Positions 13,898 to 20,356 of a stretch of DNA of 20,356 bases are shown here, in pieces. The notes beneath the pieces are model-generated. The model did not search any database and was not told the DNA's origin. It saw only the letters and a list, made by a program, of their open reading frames with translations. The position numbers were made by a program, and so were the translations under genes. Each line of letters opens with the position of its first letter. Within the stretch, counting starts at the first letter, position 1. Source of the stretch: an uncultured bacterium (GTDB lineage Bacteria > Actinomycetota > Coriobacteriia > Coriobacteriales > Coriobacteriaceae); the NCBI GenBank assembly GCA_905215095.1, contig CAJMOL010000004.1, positions 1 to 20,356 of the forward strand, written 5' to 3'.

Positions 13898-14380
13898 ATG
13901 GCTCAACCCAAGATTCTTCTCACACGCATCGATGACCGGTTTATTTACGGGCAAGACGTTGAGCCGTGGAATGTGGCGATTGGTTCCAATCTTGTCCTGA
14001 TCGTCAACGACGAGATTGCGGCGGATTCGCGCCAATGGGCCCCTATGAGGGTGGCGGCGCCAGAAGGCGTTTGGACACGGTTTTTCTCAGTGCAAAAGAC
14101 CATCGACATCATTCACACCGCGACACCGCGTCAATGGATTCTGGTCATGGTGGCCTCACCCGCCGATGCGCTCGCACTGGTTAAGGGTGGTGTGCCGATC
14201 ACCAAGATCAGCATTGGCCATATGCAGGCAGGGGAGGGCAAGCGCCCCATAACGCCCGCGGTTGCCGTGAGCGACGCAGACGTTGCTGCCCTCAAAGAAC
14301 TGCAGGCGCTCGGCATAGAGCTAGAAATCCGCTATCTCCCCAGTTCCGCCCCCGACCCCATCGGCAATCTGTTCAACTGA
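13898..14380 (+). CDS. Orphan EIIB-like protein of the mannose family lacking the phospho-histidine
   Basis: The protein has 160 residues and aligns without gaps to the operon EIIB (4160-4642), with 87 of 160 identical by hand count. The active-site loop RIDNRLVHGQV becomes RIDDRFIYGQD: the phospho-accepting H17 is tyrosine, and the residues just beyond also change (VATQWN to DVEPWN). The rest of the fold is well kept (RFFSVQKTID, LVKGGVPI, EGKR, KELQ-LG-ELEIR). It therefore cannot act as a normal histidine phosphocarrier. The complete frame and good conservation argue against a simple pseudogene; a regulatory, EIIA-binding or decoy role is possible. No EIIA, EIIC or EIID is beside it, and only a weak GGGG precedes the ATG. 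It stands alone between tRNA-Thr and a repeat element. Confidence 0.88.
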   Translation: MAQPKILLTRIDDRFIYGQDVEPWNVAIGSNLVLIVNDEIAADSRQWAPMRVAAPEGVWTRFFSVQKTIDIIHTATPRQWILVMVASPADALALVKGGVPITKISIGHMQAGEGKRPITPAVAVSDADVAALKELQALGIELEIRYLPSSAPDPIGNLFN

Positions 14381-14408
14381 TCCCTTGGGGACGGAGGAAA
14401 ACGGATCA
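14378..14408. repeat. Small inverted repeat at the 3' end of the orphan EIIB gene
   Basis: TGATCC (14378-14383, including the stop codon) pairs with GGATCA (14403-14408) around a purine-rich 19-nt loop. There is no T run. It may be part of a dispersed intergenic repeat, but only one copy is present here. Confidence 0.3.
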
Positions 14409-14444
14409 TTTTGCCCTTGCGAGGGACGCGTGCGATGCTGCCTG

Positions 14445-14601
14445 TCAAAAACAATGCCCATTTACTACGTTTGATCGGCTATCGCCGAGCATGTCGAATT
14501 TGAGAAAAACATAACCGCAGGTAGGCGGCTCGCGAATTTAGCAAAAACCGGTGCATGGTCGAGCATCCCGGGCTAAACGTAGTAAATGGGCATGGTTTTG
14601 A
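14445..14601. repeat. 157-bp element with near-perfect terminal inverted repeats
   Basis: ATGCCCATTTACTACGTTT (14454-14472) recurs as its exact reverse complement at 14575-14593. The match continues outward (TCAAAA at 14445-14450 against TTTTGA at 14596-14601) with one mismatch and one indel, giving arms of ~28 bp. The interior has no ORF. It holds a small CGGC-TATC-GCCG hairpin near the left arm and two related AT-rich stretches (CGAATTTGAGAAAAAC and CGAATTTAGCAAAAAC). This is the layout of a MITE-like or palindromic intergenic repeat. No clear target duplication is seen at the edges. It occupies most of the space between the orphan EIIB and galM. Confidence 0.75.
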
Positions 14602-14644
14602 TATGTCACTCATACAGTCACAGCGAAATTGAGCCCAAAAGATG

Positions 14645-14678
14645 AAAAAACGCCCGTCGGCGGTGGTGCCGGCGGGCG
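14645..14678 (-). terminator. Rho-independent terminator of galM
   Basis: On the minus strand an 11-bp stem with one imperfect pair (14678-14668 with 14661-14651) and a 6-nt loop is followed by TTTTTT (plus-strand A at 14645-14650), about 30 nt past the galM stop. Confidence 0.88.
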
Positions 14679-14706
14679 CTACTGTGCGATATGTTGCGCC
14701 GTGCGT

Positions 14707-15759
14707 TTAGTGCCTCATAAAGTGGTATTCGATCACATTGCTGTAGGGGTGACCCGGGCCCACAATGCCCTGCGGGAACAGCGGCTGGTGCGGTGTGTCG
14801 GGGTACATCTCTGCTTCGAGGGCAAAGCCGGCGCCCCAGCCATAGTTGGCATCGTCCTTGGCGTGCTCGTCGCCCAGCCAATTGCCAGTGTAGAGCTGCA
14901 CGCCCGGGGCGGTGGTGTAGTAGTCCAGCTCGCGGCCGGTCCACATCTCCTCGACATGCAGGGCGCGGCGCAGGTTGCGACCGTACTGATAGTCATCGAT
15001 GCACAAGCAATGGTCGTAGCCGCGTGACTGCTTAATCTGTGGATCGTCGGCCTCCATGCCAGGCGCGACGGGGCGCAGCTCACGGAAGTCAAACGGCGTG
15101 CCCTCGACCGGAGCAATCTCGCCGGTGGGGATGTTCTGCTCGTTGATGGGCAGGTAGTGGGCAGCGTTAGCAACAAAGAAGTGCTCACAGTCCATGCCGG
15201 CGTTGTGACCGGCAAGGTTAAAGTACGTGTGGTTGGTCATGGACACGTACGTGGCGCGGTTACTCTCGCAGCCATACTCGATGCGGAAGACGCCGGTGCG
15301 CGTCACGGTAAACACGGCCGTAAAGGTGCGGTTGCCGGGGAGACCCAGTTCGCCATTCTCAAGCGAGGTGGTCATGCGCACGGCATTGTGGACCTCGTCG
15401 AGCTCAACATCCCATACGCGCTTGTGCAGGCCGTGCTCAAGATCGCTGTGCAGGTTGTTGACGCCCTCGTTGGCCGGCATATGCCAGTCCGTGCCGTCGA
15501 TGGTGATCGTGGCGCCCGCGGTGCGGTTTGCCACGGGGCCGATGGTCGCGCCAAAGCAGGCGGGGTTGTCAAAGTAATCCTCGAGCTTATCGAAGCCCAG
15601 CACCACATCGCGCACGTTGCCGGGAATGTCGGGCACATCGATACCCAACACGGTGGCGCCATAGTCCATAATGCGAACGCAGATCTCGGGCCCGTTGAGG
15701 GTGTAACGATGAACGGGGGTACCGCACGGCGCGGTGCCGAAAAGCTCGGAAGTGATCAT
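14707..15759 (-). CDS. galM: Galactose mutarotase (aldose 1-epimerase)
   Basis: The protein has 350 residues from the ATG at 15759, matching the usual ~345 of GalM. Landmarks are YGATVLGIDVPD near the N-terminus, VLGFD, GATIGPVANR, NNLHSD-x(n)-VWD (first histidine region), the catalytic histidine in MTNHTYFNLAGH, a YDHC segment, and the catalytic glutamate in GFALEAEMYPD; GHPYSNVIEYHF ends the protein. It interconverts alpha and beta anomers of galactose or glucose. TTAGGAACC lies just before this ATG; the frame stays open to 15819 but has no site there. The gene diverges from a DeoR-family regulator, which may control it. It is distinct from the LacX-like protein at 10908, so the window encodes two mutarotase-fold proteins. 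Confidence 0.93.
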   Translation of the reverse strand: MITSELFGTAPCGTPVHRYTLNGPEICVRIMDYGATVLGIDVPDIPGNVRDVVLGFDKLEDYFDNPACFGATIGPVANRTAGATITIDGTDWHMPANEGVNNLHSDLEHGLHKRVWDVELDEVHNAVRMTTSLENGELGLPGNRTFTAVFTVTRTGVFRIEYGCESNRATYVSMTNHTYFNLAGHNAGMDCEHFFVANAAHYLPINEQNIPTGEIAPVEGTPFDFRELRPVAPGMEADDPQIKQSRGYDHCLCIDDYQYGRNLRRALHVEEMWTGRELDYYTTAPGVQLYTGNWLGDEHAKDDANYGWGAGFALEAEMYPDTPHQPLFPQGIVGPGHPYSNVIEYHFMRH

Positions 15760-15904
15760 TTGGTTCCTAACATCGAGGTATTTCGGACAAACTGTAGCGC
15801 GAACAGGCGAGATTATCACTACACCCCACTAAAGCAGGGGGTATTTTTCTCAAAAAAGTGATGATTAGAGCTGTGCGGGCGTTCATTTCTGACGCGCGCG
15901 AGTC

Positions 15905-15913
15905 TGATACAAT
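15905..15913 (+). promoter_or_regulatory. Extended -10 promoter of the DeoR-family gene
   Basis: TGATACAAT fits TGnTAnAAT (extended -10). The expected start near 15920 leaves a 45-nt leader to the GTG at 15965, against about 18 nt to the alternative GTG at 15938. Confidence 0.5.
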
Positions 15914-15964
15914 TTGTTCGTTATTGTTTGAATTGACGTGAGCGTGGAACAGCGAGGACTCATC

Positions 15965-16729
15965 GTGATTAAAGCGGAGCGACAGGATAAGGTTCGGCAG
16001 CTGCTCGAGGAACAGGGAACGGTCTCGGTCAAGGAGATTTCGGATGCGTTAGGTGTCTCGGATATGACGATCCGCCGTGACCTTGAGGAGCTTGCGAGCC
16101 TAGGCGAGATCGAGCGCGTGCACGGCGGAGCCCGCAGTGCACAGGGCCGTCCTCATGCTATGCTGCGCCATGAGTACTCGCACAGCGAAAAGCGCACCAA
16201 GCATGCCGAGGAAAAGCTGCAGATTGCGCGCCGTGCTGTGGAGCTTATCGAGGAAGGCTCGACCATCTTTTTGGGCACGGGCACCACGGTTGAGCAGATG
16301 GCCTCGATGCTGCCGGCGTTTCGCCTGCGCATTGTGACCAATTCGCTTTCGGTGTTTAACCTGCTCGAGGCGCGCGAAGACTGCGAACTGTGCCTGGTGG
16401 GCGGCGTGTACCGCCGCCGTACTGCCGCCTTTGTGGGCCCCACGGCCGAGGACACCTTGCGCGCACTGGGGATCGACGCAGCCTTTATCGGCGCAAACGG
16501 CATTTTGGACGGCGACGTGTCTACGTCTAACATGGAAGAGGGCCGCATCCAGCAGCTCGCCTTTAGCAAGGCCGACTCGCGCTATCTGATCGCCGATTCC
16601 AGCAAGATTGGCAAGCGCGACTTCTACACCTTCTGCCGTCTGGACAGCCTGGACGCCGTGGTGTGCGAGCCGGGCATCGCCGCCGAAGATCGTGCCGCCA
16701 TCGAGGAGCATACGCAGGTCATTTGCTAG
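15965..16729 (+). CDS. DeoR-family sugar-phosphate-responsive regulator
   Basis: The protein has 254 residues from GTG 15965, the usual DeoR size. The N-terminal IKAERQDKVRQLLEEQGTVS, VKEISDALGVSDMTIRRDLE and the HGGA junction are the diagnostic helix-turn-helix region (~1-60). The C-terminal sensor shows GSTIFLGTGTT, ITVTNS-like IVTNSLSVFNLL, LVGGVYRRRTAAFVGP and LIADSSKIGK, the sugar-phosphate isomerase-like pocket. GAGGA 7 bp before GTG 15965 supports this start; the upstream GTG 15938 is open but lacks a binding site. It diverges from galM, so it may control galM or tagatose/galactose genes (LacR- or AgaR-like), responding to a phosphorylated sugar. This is inferred from position. Confidence 0.9.
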   Translation: MIKAERQDKVRQLLEEQGTVSVKEISDALGVSDMTIRRDLEELASLGEIERVHGGARSAQGRPHAMLRHEYSHSEKRTKHAEEKLQIARRAVELIEEGSTIFLGTGTTVEQMASMLPAFRLRIVTNSLSVFNLLEAREDCELCLVGGVYRRRTAAFVGPTAEDTLRALGIDAAFIGANGILDGDVSTSNMEEGRIQQLAFSKADSRYLIADSSKIGKRDFYTFCRLDSLDAVVCEPGIAAEDRAAIEEHTQVIC

Positions 16730-16761
16730 CTAGCGCTACGGGATTGCCAACGGGCGATGCG

Positions 16762-16824
16762 GGAGGACTTTTACCTCCTGTCATTGTGGAAACCGGCGCG
16801 TCAGCGCTACGCGATATGACGCGC
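16762..16824 (+). other. Two hairpins downstream of the DeoR-family gene
   Basis: GGAGG (16762-16766) pairs with CCTCC (16774-16778), and GCGCGTCA (16796-16803) pairs with TGACGCGC (16817-16824). Neither has a T run. They may form a weak or Rho-assisted terminator or protect the 3' end of the transcript. Confidence 0.35.
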
Positions 16825-16848
16825 AAATGAGGACTCCACTATCAAATT

Positions 16849-17146
16849 GTCTCAACCTGTGATATCTAGGCGGCCAAAAGCGAGTCAGATGTTACAGATC
16901 GAGATTTTTGGCTCGGCCTATTCCGTTTGTCTCGATCTGTAACAGCTAGGACCGAAAAATTCAGCTAGTTGTTACAGATTGAGATTGAGAGGATTGACCT
17001 GTGCATTCATCTCAATCTGTAACATCTAGACGTCCAAAACCGGTTTTAGTGTTACAGATTGAGACAATTCGGCGTGGTCTACCTTGTTTGTCTCGATCTG
17101 TAACGGTTAGGACTTAAAAACTCGGCTACGTGTTACAGATCGAGAC
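16849..17146. repeat. Four tandem ~80-bp units with alternating 15-bp inverted repeats
   Basis: Eight copies of GTCTCRATCTGTAAC occur in alternating orientation. The forward copies begin at 16849 (decayed), 16929, 17009 and 17090; the reverse copies (GTTACAGATYGAGAY) begin at 16891, 16971, 17051 and 17132. Period is 80, 80 and 81 bp. Between a forward and the next reverse copy lies a 27-nt linker with a loose consensus (CTAG..C...AAAA); between a reverse and the next forward copy lie 23-24 nt of variable sequence. The reverse-to-forward pairings always form full stems if G-U pairs are allowed on the plus strand (16891-16943, 16971-17023, 17051-17104); one is perfect. No ORF is present. The array fills the gap between the convergent DeoR and GntR genes. 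Confidence 0.85.
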
Positions 17147-17161
17147 AAAAGAAAAAGAACA

Positions 17162-17881
17162 TTAGGACTTGAAAATAAAGTTTTGATAAGGGATTCGCCC
17201 AGTTAAGACGGTGCGGCAGACAATTGAGATTAGTTTGCCTCCGGAGTCGTAAGCATAATGAGTCAGTTCGATGACCGGAAGTTTTGCAACACCATAATTA
17301 CTGGCTTCGGAATCGCTAAGCTGACGTGCTCTATAGCTTTCCCTAACAGATTGGATAGACTTGGACAAGTCGTCCATGATTCTGCTAAATGCCTGAAAAT
17401 CTAACTGGTTATTCGGAACGCGCGACTTTGAAATGAAGAACGTATCAGCGCCTATGAAGCTGCCTTCAAGTTCGTAGGTCAATTCAAGACGCTGAATTTC
17501 ATCGCGACTTTGACATCCAAATTGTTGGAGCATCATTACGGAAATTGGACGACCTGATGTGAGGCCGCCGAAATGTTTGGTGATGGCATCCGGATCAACA
17601 CCATCGCAATGGCTTGCAAAGTCAAAGTCTAAAAGTGAATTGAGCTCGCTAACGCGTTTCGGTGCAACAAACGACCCCTTACCTTGGATTCGATAGATAC
17701 TTCCACGACGCTCCAGCTCACTCATGGCAAGTCGGACGGTTGTTCTGCTTACGGCGTATTCGTCGCAGAGTTCCATTTCTGTTGGAAGTTTATCGTCTGC
17801 TTGATATTCATCGACGATCTGCTTGAGCAGCGCGTCGGTGAGCTGTAAATAGAGTGGCCGTTTTTCGTGTGTATCGAGCAT
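17162..17881 (-). CDS. GntR-family (UTRA) regulator of the second PTS locus
   Basis: The protein has 239 residues from the ATG at 17881; GAGG stands a few bases before it, while the other in-frame ATG at 17899 has no binding site. The N-terminal winged helix shows [38 protein letters not shown] and [20 protein letters not shown]. The rest is a divergent UTRA effector domain ([21 protein letters not shown], then [21 protein letters not shown]). It follows the unrecognised TIM-barrel-like gene on the same strand (73-bp gap from that gene's stop to this ATG) and is probably co-transcribed with it. Its likely operator is the ATATTGTT-AC-AACAATAT dyad at 18921-18938 between that gene and the divergent EIIC. 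Its codon use is visibly more AT-rich than that of the aminosugar genes, which may indicate transfer. Confidence 0.9.
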   Translation of the reverse strand: MLDTHEKRPLYLQLTDALLKQIVDEYQADDKLPTEMELCDEYAVSRTTVRLAMSELERRGSIYRIQGKGSFVAPKRVSELNSLLDFDFASHCDGVDPDAITKHFGGLTSGRPISVMMLQQFGCQSRDEIQRLELTYELEGSFIGADTFFISKSRVPNNQLDFQAFSRIMDDLSKSIQSVRESYRARQLSDSEASNYGVAKLPVIELTHYAYDSGGKLISIVCRTVLTGRIPYQNFIFKS

Positions 17882-17953
17882 TAGAGCCTCAGTTTGCATG
17901 TTGGTTATACCTGATGGTTGCCTCAGTCGGGATGTAACGTGGGCAAGGTAACC

Positions 17954-18874
17954 TTAACGTATCACAGAGCGGCTCAGCATGACGATCTGATGCCTGTATC
18001 CACGAAGGGCTTGTCCGAGCGTGAAGATATTCTGGGGCAGGCAAATACCGTTCATGGAGTCCCCGATATGTTGGAGGTCAGCGCCGGCTGCTTTTGCTGC
18101 AAGGCCTATTTTCTTAATGGTCTCGCTGTCGCAGGAGTCTTGACTCGTCCCGTTCGCCGCCATGACGAGAACCTTCTCTTCAATTGACTTGCCTACGTTG
18201 TGGGATCGTACAAAGTCTACGATGGCGCGCAGGTCTGCTTCTTGGAAGCAAGGGACGGTGTAGGGGGCTGGTACGAGAAGGATATCGACGCCGAGGTCAA
18301 CAAACTTGCGCGCAATTTCGAGTGTCATGACAGGTTCCGCAACGCCCGCTCCATGCATTTTTCCGGCTATGACTAGGCCATTGAAATGCTCTTTGGAGAG
18401 TTTAATCGAATGGGCGATTGCATCGTTGGAGACGCCGGTTCCAGGGTTGCCCGTCAGGCAGATAAAATCAAATCCGAGTTCGTTAGCCTTTTCTAAGGTC
18501 TTGGGAGAGACGCGACGACCCATGGGGATTTCCGTTCGGGATTCAGACATCTCTGCCTCGTTATCAACTGGCTCCAGATTGACGCCAATGGGCCTTCCGC
18601 ATGCTCGCTTCACCCAAGTGACCGGGTTTTCATTGAGATCATCTGGAATACCGGCAATAACTGGATCGAACACATCGAGCGCGTTAAACAGAAGCAGGTC
18701 GGCACCTGCGGCACGTTCGATTTCTGCATTAGTAACGCCGCCGAGAAATTGGGAAGAGGGTACGTTTTCCGCCATGATGGTACGTCCCTCGGAAGCCAGA
18801 ATTGCCTGCTTTAGATCCATGGGTGACGTGGCGGCAAAATCGGATGCGGACATGTTCAGTAATCGTTTGGGCAT
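17954..18874 (-). CDS. Uncharacterised, probably TIM-barrel enzyme of a PTS/GntR locus
   Basis: The protein has 306 residues; AAGGAAG precedes the ATG. I do not firmly recognise the family; it may be the domain listed as DUF7916, which I cannot verify. The sequence alternates beta strands and helices with short glycine-rich turns typical of a TIM barrel: RTIMAENVP (~31-39), GVTNAEIERAAGADLLLFN, RPIGVNLEP, FDFICLTGNPGTGVSN, LVIAGKMHGAG, VDILLVPAPYTVP, KVLVMAANGTSQDS, and the final AAGADLQHIGDSM. The last three resemble phosphate-binding ends of barrel strands, suggesting a phosphorylated substrate. It contains no signal peptide or membrane segment. It is divergent from a PTS EIIC and followed by a GntR regulator, so a lyase, aldolase or epimerase acting on the imported sugar phosphate is a reasonable guess, not a demonstrated function. 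Confidence 0.8.
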   Translation of the reverse strand: MPKRLLNMSASDFAATSPMDLKQAILASEGRTIMAENVPSSQFLGGVTNAEIERAAGADLLLFNALDVFDPVIAGIPDDLNENPVTWVKRACGRPIGVNLEPVDNEAEMSESRTEIPMGRRVSPKTLEKANELGFDFICLTGNPGTGVSNDAIAHSIKLSKEHFNGLVIAGKMHGAGVAEPVMTLEIARKFVDLGVDILLVPAPYTVPCFQEADLRAIVDFVRSHNVGKSIEEKVLVMAANGTSQDSCDSETIKKIGLAAKAAGADLQHIGDSMNGICLPQNIFTLGQALRGYRHQIVMLSRSVIR

Positions 18875-18920
18875 TGTTACTTCCTTTGACTAGAACGACA
18901 GGCTTGGGACATTGTCTCTA

Positions 18921-18938
18921 ATATTGTTACAACAATAT
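18921..18938. promoter_or_regulatory. Candidate operator of the second GntR regulator
   Basis: ATATTGTT-AC-AACAATAT is a perfect dyad with 8-bp arms, about 47 bp upstream of the minus-strand gene start (18874) and in the divergent intergenic region shared with the EIIC gene. Its size and AT-rich form fit a GntR/UTRA operator. Confidence 0.55.
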
Positions 18939-18959
18939 ATTCAATATGTTATATCCAAT

Positions 18960-19046
18960 CGGTGAACGGTTGCAAACTTATTGTACTGCTCGGAAAAAAT
19001 AGCCCTTAGCTGGGAAAACCTTAAATTAATCAACTACCGTTCACCG
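18960..19046. promoter_or_regulatory. Inverted pair of CGGTGAACGGT sites before the second PTS gene
   Basis: CGGTGAACGGT (18960-18970) and ACCGTTCACCG (19036-19046) are exact copies of the 11-mer pair in the first PTS leader (2946-2975), but 65 bp apart instead of 8. The right-hand site ends 17 bp before the TTGACA at 19064, suitable for an activator; the wider spacing would also allow looping. Confidence 0.6.
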
Positions 19047-19063
19047 AATAAGTATTTGAATTC

Positions 19064-19092
19064 TTGACATATCGACAAAGCGGAAAAAGAAT
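19064..19092 (+). promoter_or_regulatory. Probable promoter of the EIIC gene
   Basis: A perfect TTGACA (19064-19069) with a 17-bp spacer precedes AAGAAT (19087-19092), a weak -10. That would fit an activated promoter. The leader to the ATG at 19231 would be about 130 nt; I see no riboswitch-like structure in it. Confidence 0.45.
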
Positions 19093-19230
19093 TGGTTATG
19101 ACAAATCGCGCAAATGATATTACATTTCGCACAAGAACGTATTCACTTACATAAGTGGATACAAACGGGGACGACGACGGTTGAGTCCGGATAAATCGTT
19201 ACGTGCCCGGGAATCATGAAAGGATGTGTT

Positions 19231-20356
19231 ATGGACGCTATCGTCAAATTCCTTGAAAAACACCAGCCCCTCTTCGACAAAATCTCGAGGAACATTTATC
19301 TGGTGGCGATTAAGGATGGCTTTCTCTCGAATATGCCAATTGTGCTGTTCTCGAGCCTGTTCCTTCTTCTTTCGACGCTCCCTGCCTATGTAGGCATCAC
19401 GCTTCCGTCTGAGGTGCTGGATTTCTTCAATAAAATCTATGCATATACCATGGGACTTCTTGGCATTATGGTGGCCGGCACCACGGCGAGCTCACTTGCC
19501 ATGTCGATGAACCGTCGCATGCCTTCGGGTAAATCTCTCAACCCCACCTCGTGCATGGTTTGTGCCATGTGCGGCATGCTCTTGCTATCGGTGACGAACG
19601 ATGTTGTCTCGATTGGCGGAGCAGATACATCTGTTTTTGAAACCGGCTATATGGGAACCAAGGGTTTTCTCGCTGCGTTCGTAGCCGCATTCTTGACCGT
19701 TAATATCTATAAGGTGTGCATTAGCCATAATGTGACGATCAAGCTTCCCAAAGAGGTCCCTGGCTCTATTGCGCAGAGTTTTCGCGATATCTTTGCATTT
19801 GGGTTTTCGATCCTTGCGTGCGCTTTTATCGATCTTGCGAGCCGCAAGCTGCTTGCTGTGCCGTTCGCCAATTTGGTATCCGCTCTCATCTCGCCGCTGT
19901 TCTCCGCGGTCGACACCTATCCTGGCATGGCGCTTATCGAAGGCGCGGTCGCGCTTTTCCAATTTATGGGTATCCACGGTGCTTCGGTTGTCATGAGTCC
20001 GATCAATGCTGCGCTCTACGGCAATACCGTTACCAATCTTGAGGTTTTCCAAGCAGGTGGACACCCGTCAATTGCTCTTACGCAGGACTTTACAAGCTTC
20101 ATCGGCGGTCTGGGCGGTTCTGGCTGCACGTTCATCGTTCCTATTATCCTGATCATGTTTATGCGCTCCAAGCAGCTTAAAGCCATGGGCAAGGCATCGA
20201 TTATCCCGGTGATTTTTGGAGTTAACGAGCCCGTTATCTTCGGTATGCCGATTGTTCTCAATCCCTATATGTTCGTGCCCTTCCTAGTGGCTCCTATGGT
20301 CAACGCCATTATCGGTAAATTTTGGCTCTTCGGTGGTTTCTGTGGGAGAGATTCCG
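19231..20356 (+). CDS. PTS EIIC component, lactose/cellobiose family (3' end cut by the window)
   Basis: The frame is open from ATG 19231 to the end of the window (375 codons seen; members are usually ~420-450 aa). The start MDAIVKFLEKHQPLFDKISRN and the first segment IKDGFLSNMPIVLFSSLFLLL are typical of LacE/CelB-type EIIC. The hallmark near residue ~330-350, GVNEPVIFGMPIVLNPYMFVPFLVAP, is the conserved substrate-binding loop and helix of this family. AAAGGA lies 7 bp before the ATG. No EIIA or EIIB is upstream, so these must lie further downstream or elsewhere. Divergent genes encode an unknown barrel protein and a GntR regulator. Likely substrates are beta-glucosides, chitobiose or lactose-like sugars; the sequence does not decide. 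The last residues seen (KFWLFGGFCGRDS) look less like the family than the rest. Confidence 0.88.
   Translation, partial: MDAIVKFLEKHQPLFDKISRNIYLVAIKDGFLSNMPIVLFSSLFLLLSTLPAYVGITLPSEVLDFFNKIYAYTMGLLGIMVAGTTASSLAMSMNRRMPSGKSLNPTSCMVCAMCGMLLLSVTNDVVSIGGADTSVFETGYMGTKGFLAAFVAAFLTVNIYKVCISHNVTIKLPKEVPGSIAQSFRDIFAFGFSILACAFIDLASRKLLAVPFANLVSALISPLFSAVDTYPGMALIEGAVALFQFMGIHGASVVMSPINAALYGNTVTNLEVFQAGGHPSIALTQDFTSFIGGLGGSGCTFIVPIILIMFMRSKQLKAMGKASIIPVIFGVNEPVIFGMPIVLNPYMFVPFLVAPMVNAIIGKFWLFGGFCGRDS

Noticed and set aside
13579..13935. Plus-strand ORF of 118 codons
   Set aside because: It reads through the tRNA-Thr gene on the opposite strand (GASDRARTGDP is the familiar product of translating a tRNA antisense), so it is not a protein gene.
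13665..14601. Genomic island integrated at tRNA-Thr
   Set aside because: No integrase, no duplicated tRNA 3' end and no att-like direct repeat are visible in the window.
16849..17146. CRISPR array
   Set aside because: The repeats are only 15 bp and alternate in orientation, the intervals alternate between two lengths and the 27-nt linkers resemble one another; there are no unique spacers and no cas genes.

Overview
The window looks like chromosomal DNA from a high-GC, saccharolytic gut actinobacterium of the Coriobacteriia, most likely Collinsella or a close relative. This is an inference from the GC-rich third codon positions, the density of phosphotransferase (PTS) and host-glycan genes, the strong AAGGAG-type ribosome binding sites and the Gram-positive style regulators. 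No rRNA or other marker gene is present to confirm it. All calls were made by eye from the sequence and from family knowledge; nothing was searched.

Layout. 1-2849: tail of an unrecognised gene, an NAD-type isocitrate/isopropylmalate dehydrogenase family enzyme, and a single-pass membrane protein with a very acidic cytoplasmic N-terminus; two hairpin terminators separate these units. 2850-3398: a 550-bp leader crowded with dyads and operator-like repeats. 3399-6605: a mannose-family PTS operon in the order EIIA, YajC-like, EIIB, EIIC, EIID. 6791-10091: a GntR/UTRA repressor, an AgaS-type aminosugar-6-phosphate isomerase/deaminase, and an N-acetylhexosamine-6-phosphate deacetylase. 10167-10751 (minus): a flavodoxin-like protein. 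10908-13455: LacX-like mutarotase, LacC-type tagatose-6-phosphate kinase, the decayed 3' end of a second nagA, and a YhcH/NanQ-like protein. 13665-13740 (minus): tRNA-Thr(CGT). 13898-14380: an orphan EIIB paralogue whose phospho-accepting histidine is replaced by tyrosine. 14445-14601: an inverted-repeat element. 14707-15759 (minus): galactose mutarotase, divergent from a DeoR-family regulator at 15965-16729. 16849-17146: four tandem 80-bp units carrying 15-bp inverted repeats. 17162-18874 (minus): a second GntR regulator behind an unrecognised, probably TIM-barrel protein, divergent from a PTS EIIC of the lactose/cellobiose type that runs off the end of the window.

How the genes fit together. 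The centre reads as an N-acetylgalactosamine/galactosamine (Aga-type) route: PTS uptake and phosphorylation, deacetylation by NagA/AgaA, conversion of galactosamine-6-phosphate to tagatose-6-phosphate by AgaS, then phosphorylation by LacC. The mutarotases and the YhcH-like protein would handle sugar anomers. The tagatose-1,6-bisphosphate aldolase is not in the window. A near-identical dyad (CTGGTTACTACCAG type) lies just upstream of both the PTS operon and agaS and is the best candidate operator for the GntR protein encoded between them. A second motif, CGGTGAACGGT, occurs in inverted pairs upstream of both PTS systems and suggests a shared regulator.

The points most worth a second look are the 80-bp palindromic array, the H17Y orphan EIIB, the shared CGGTGAACGGT operators, the NagA remnant, the enlarged EIID and the uncharacterised TIM-barrel/GntR/EIIC locus.
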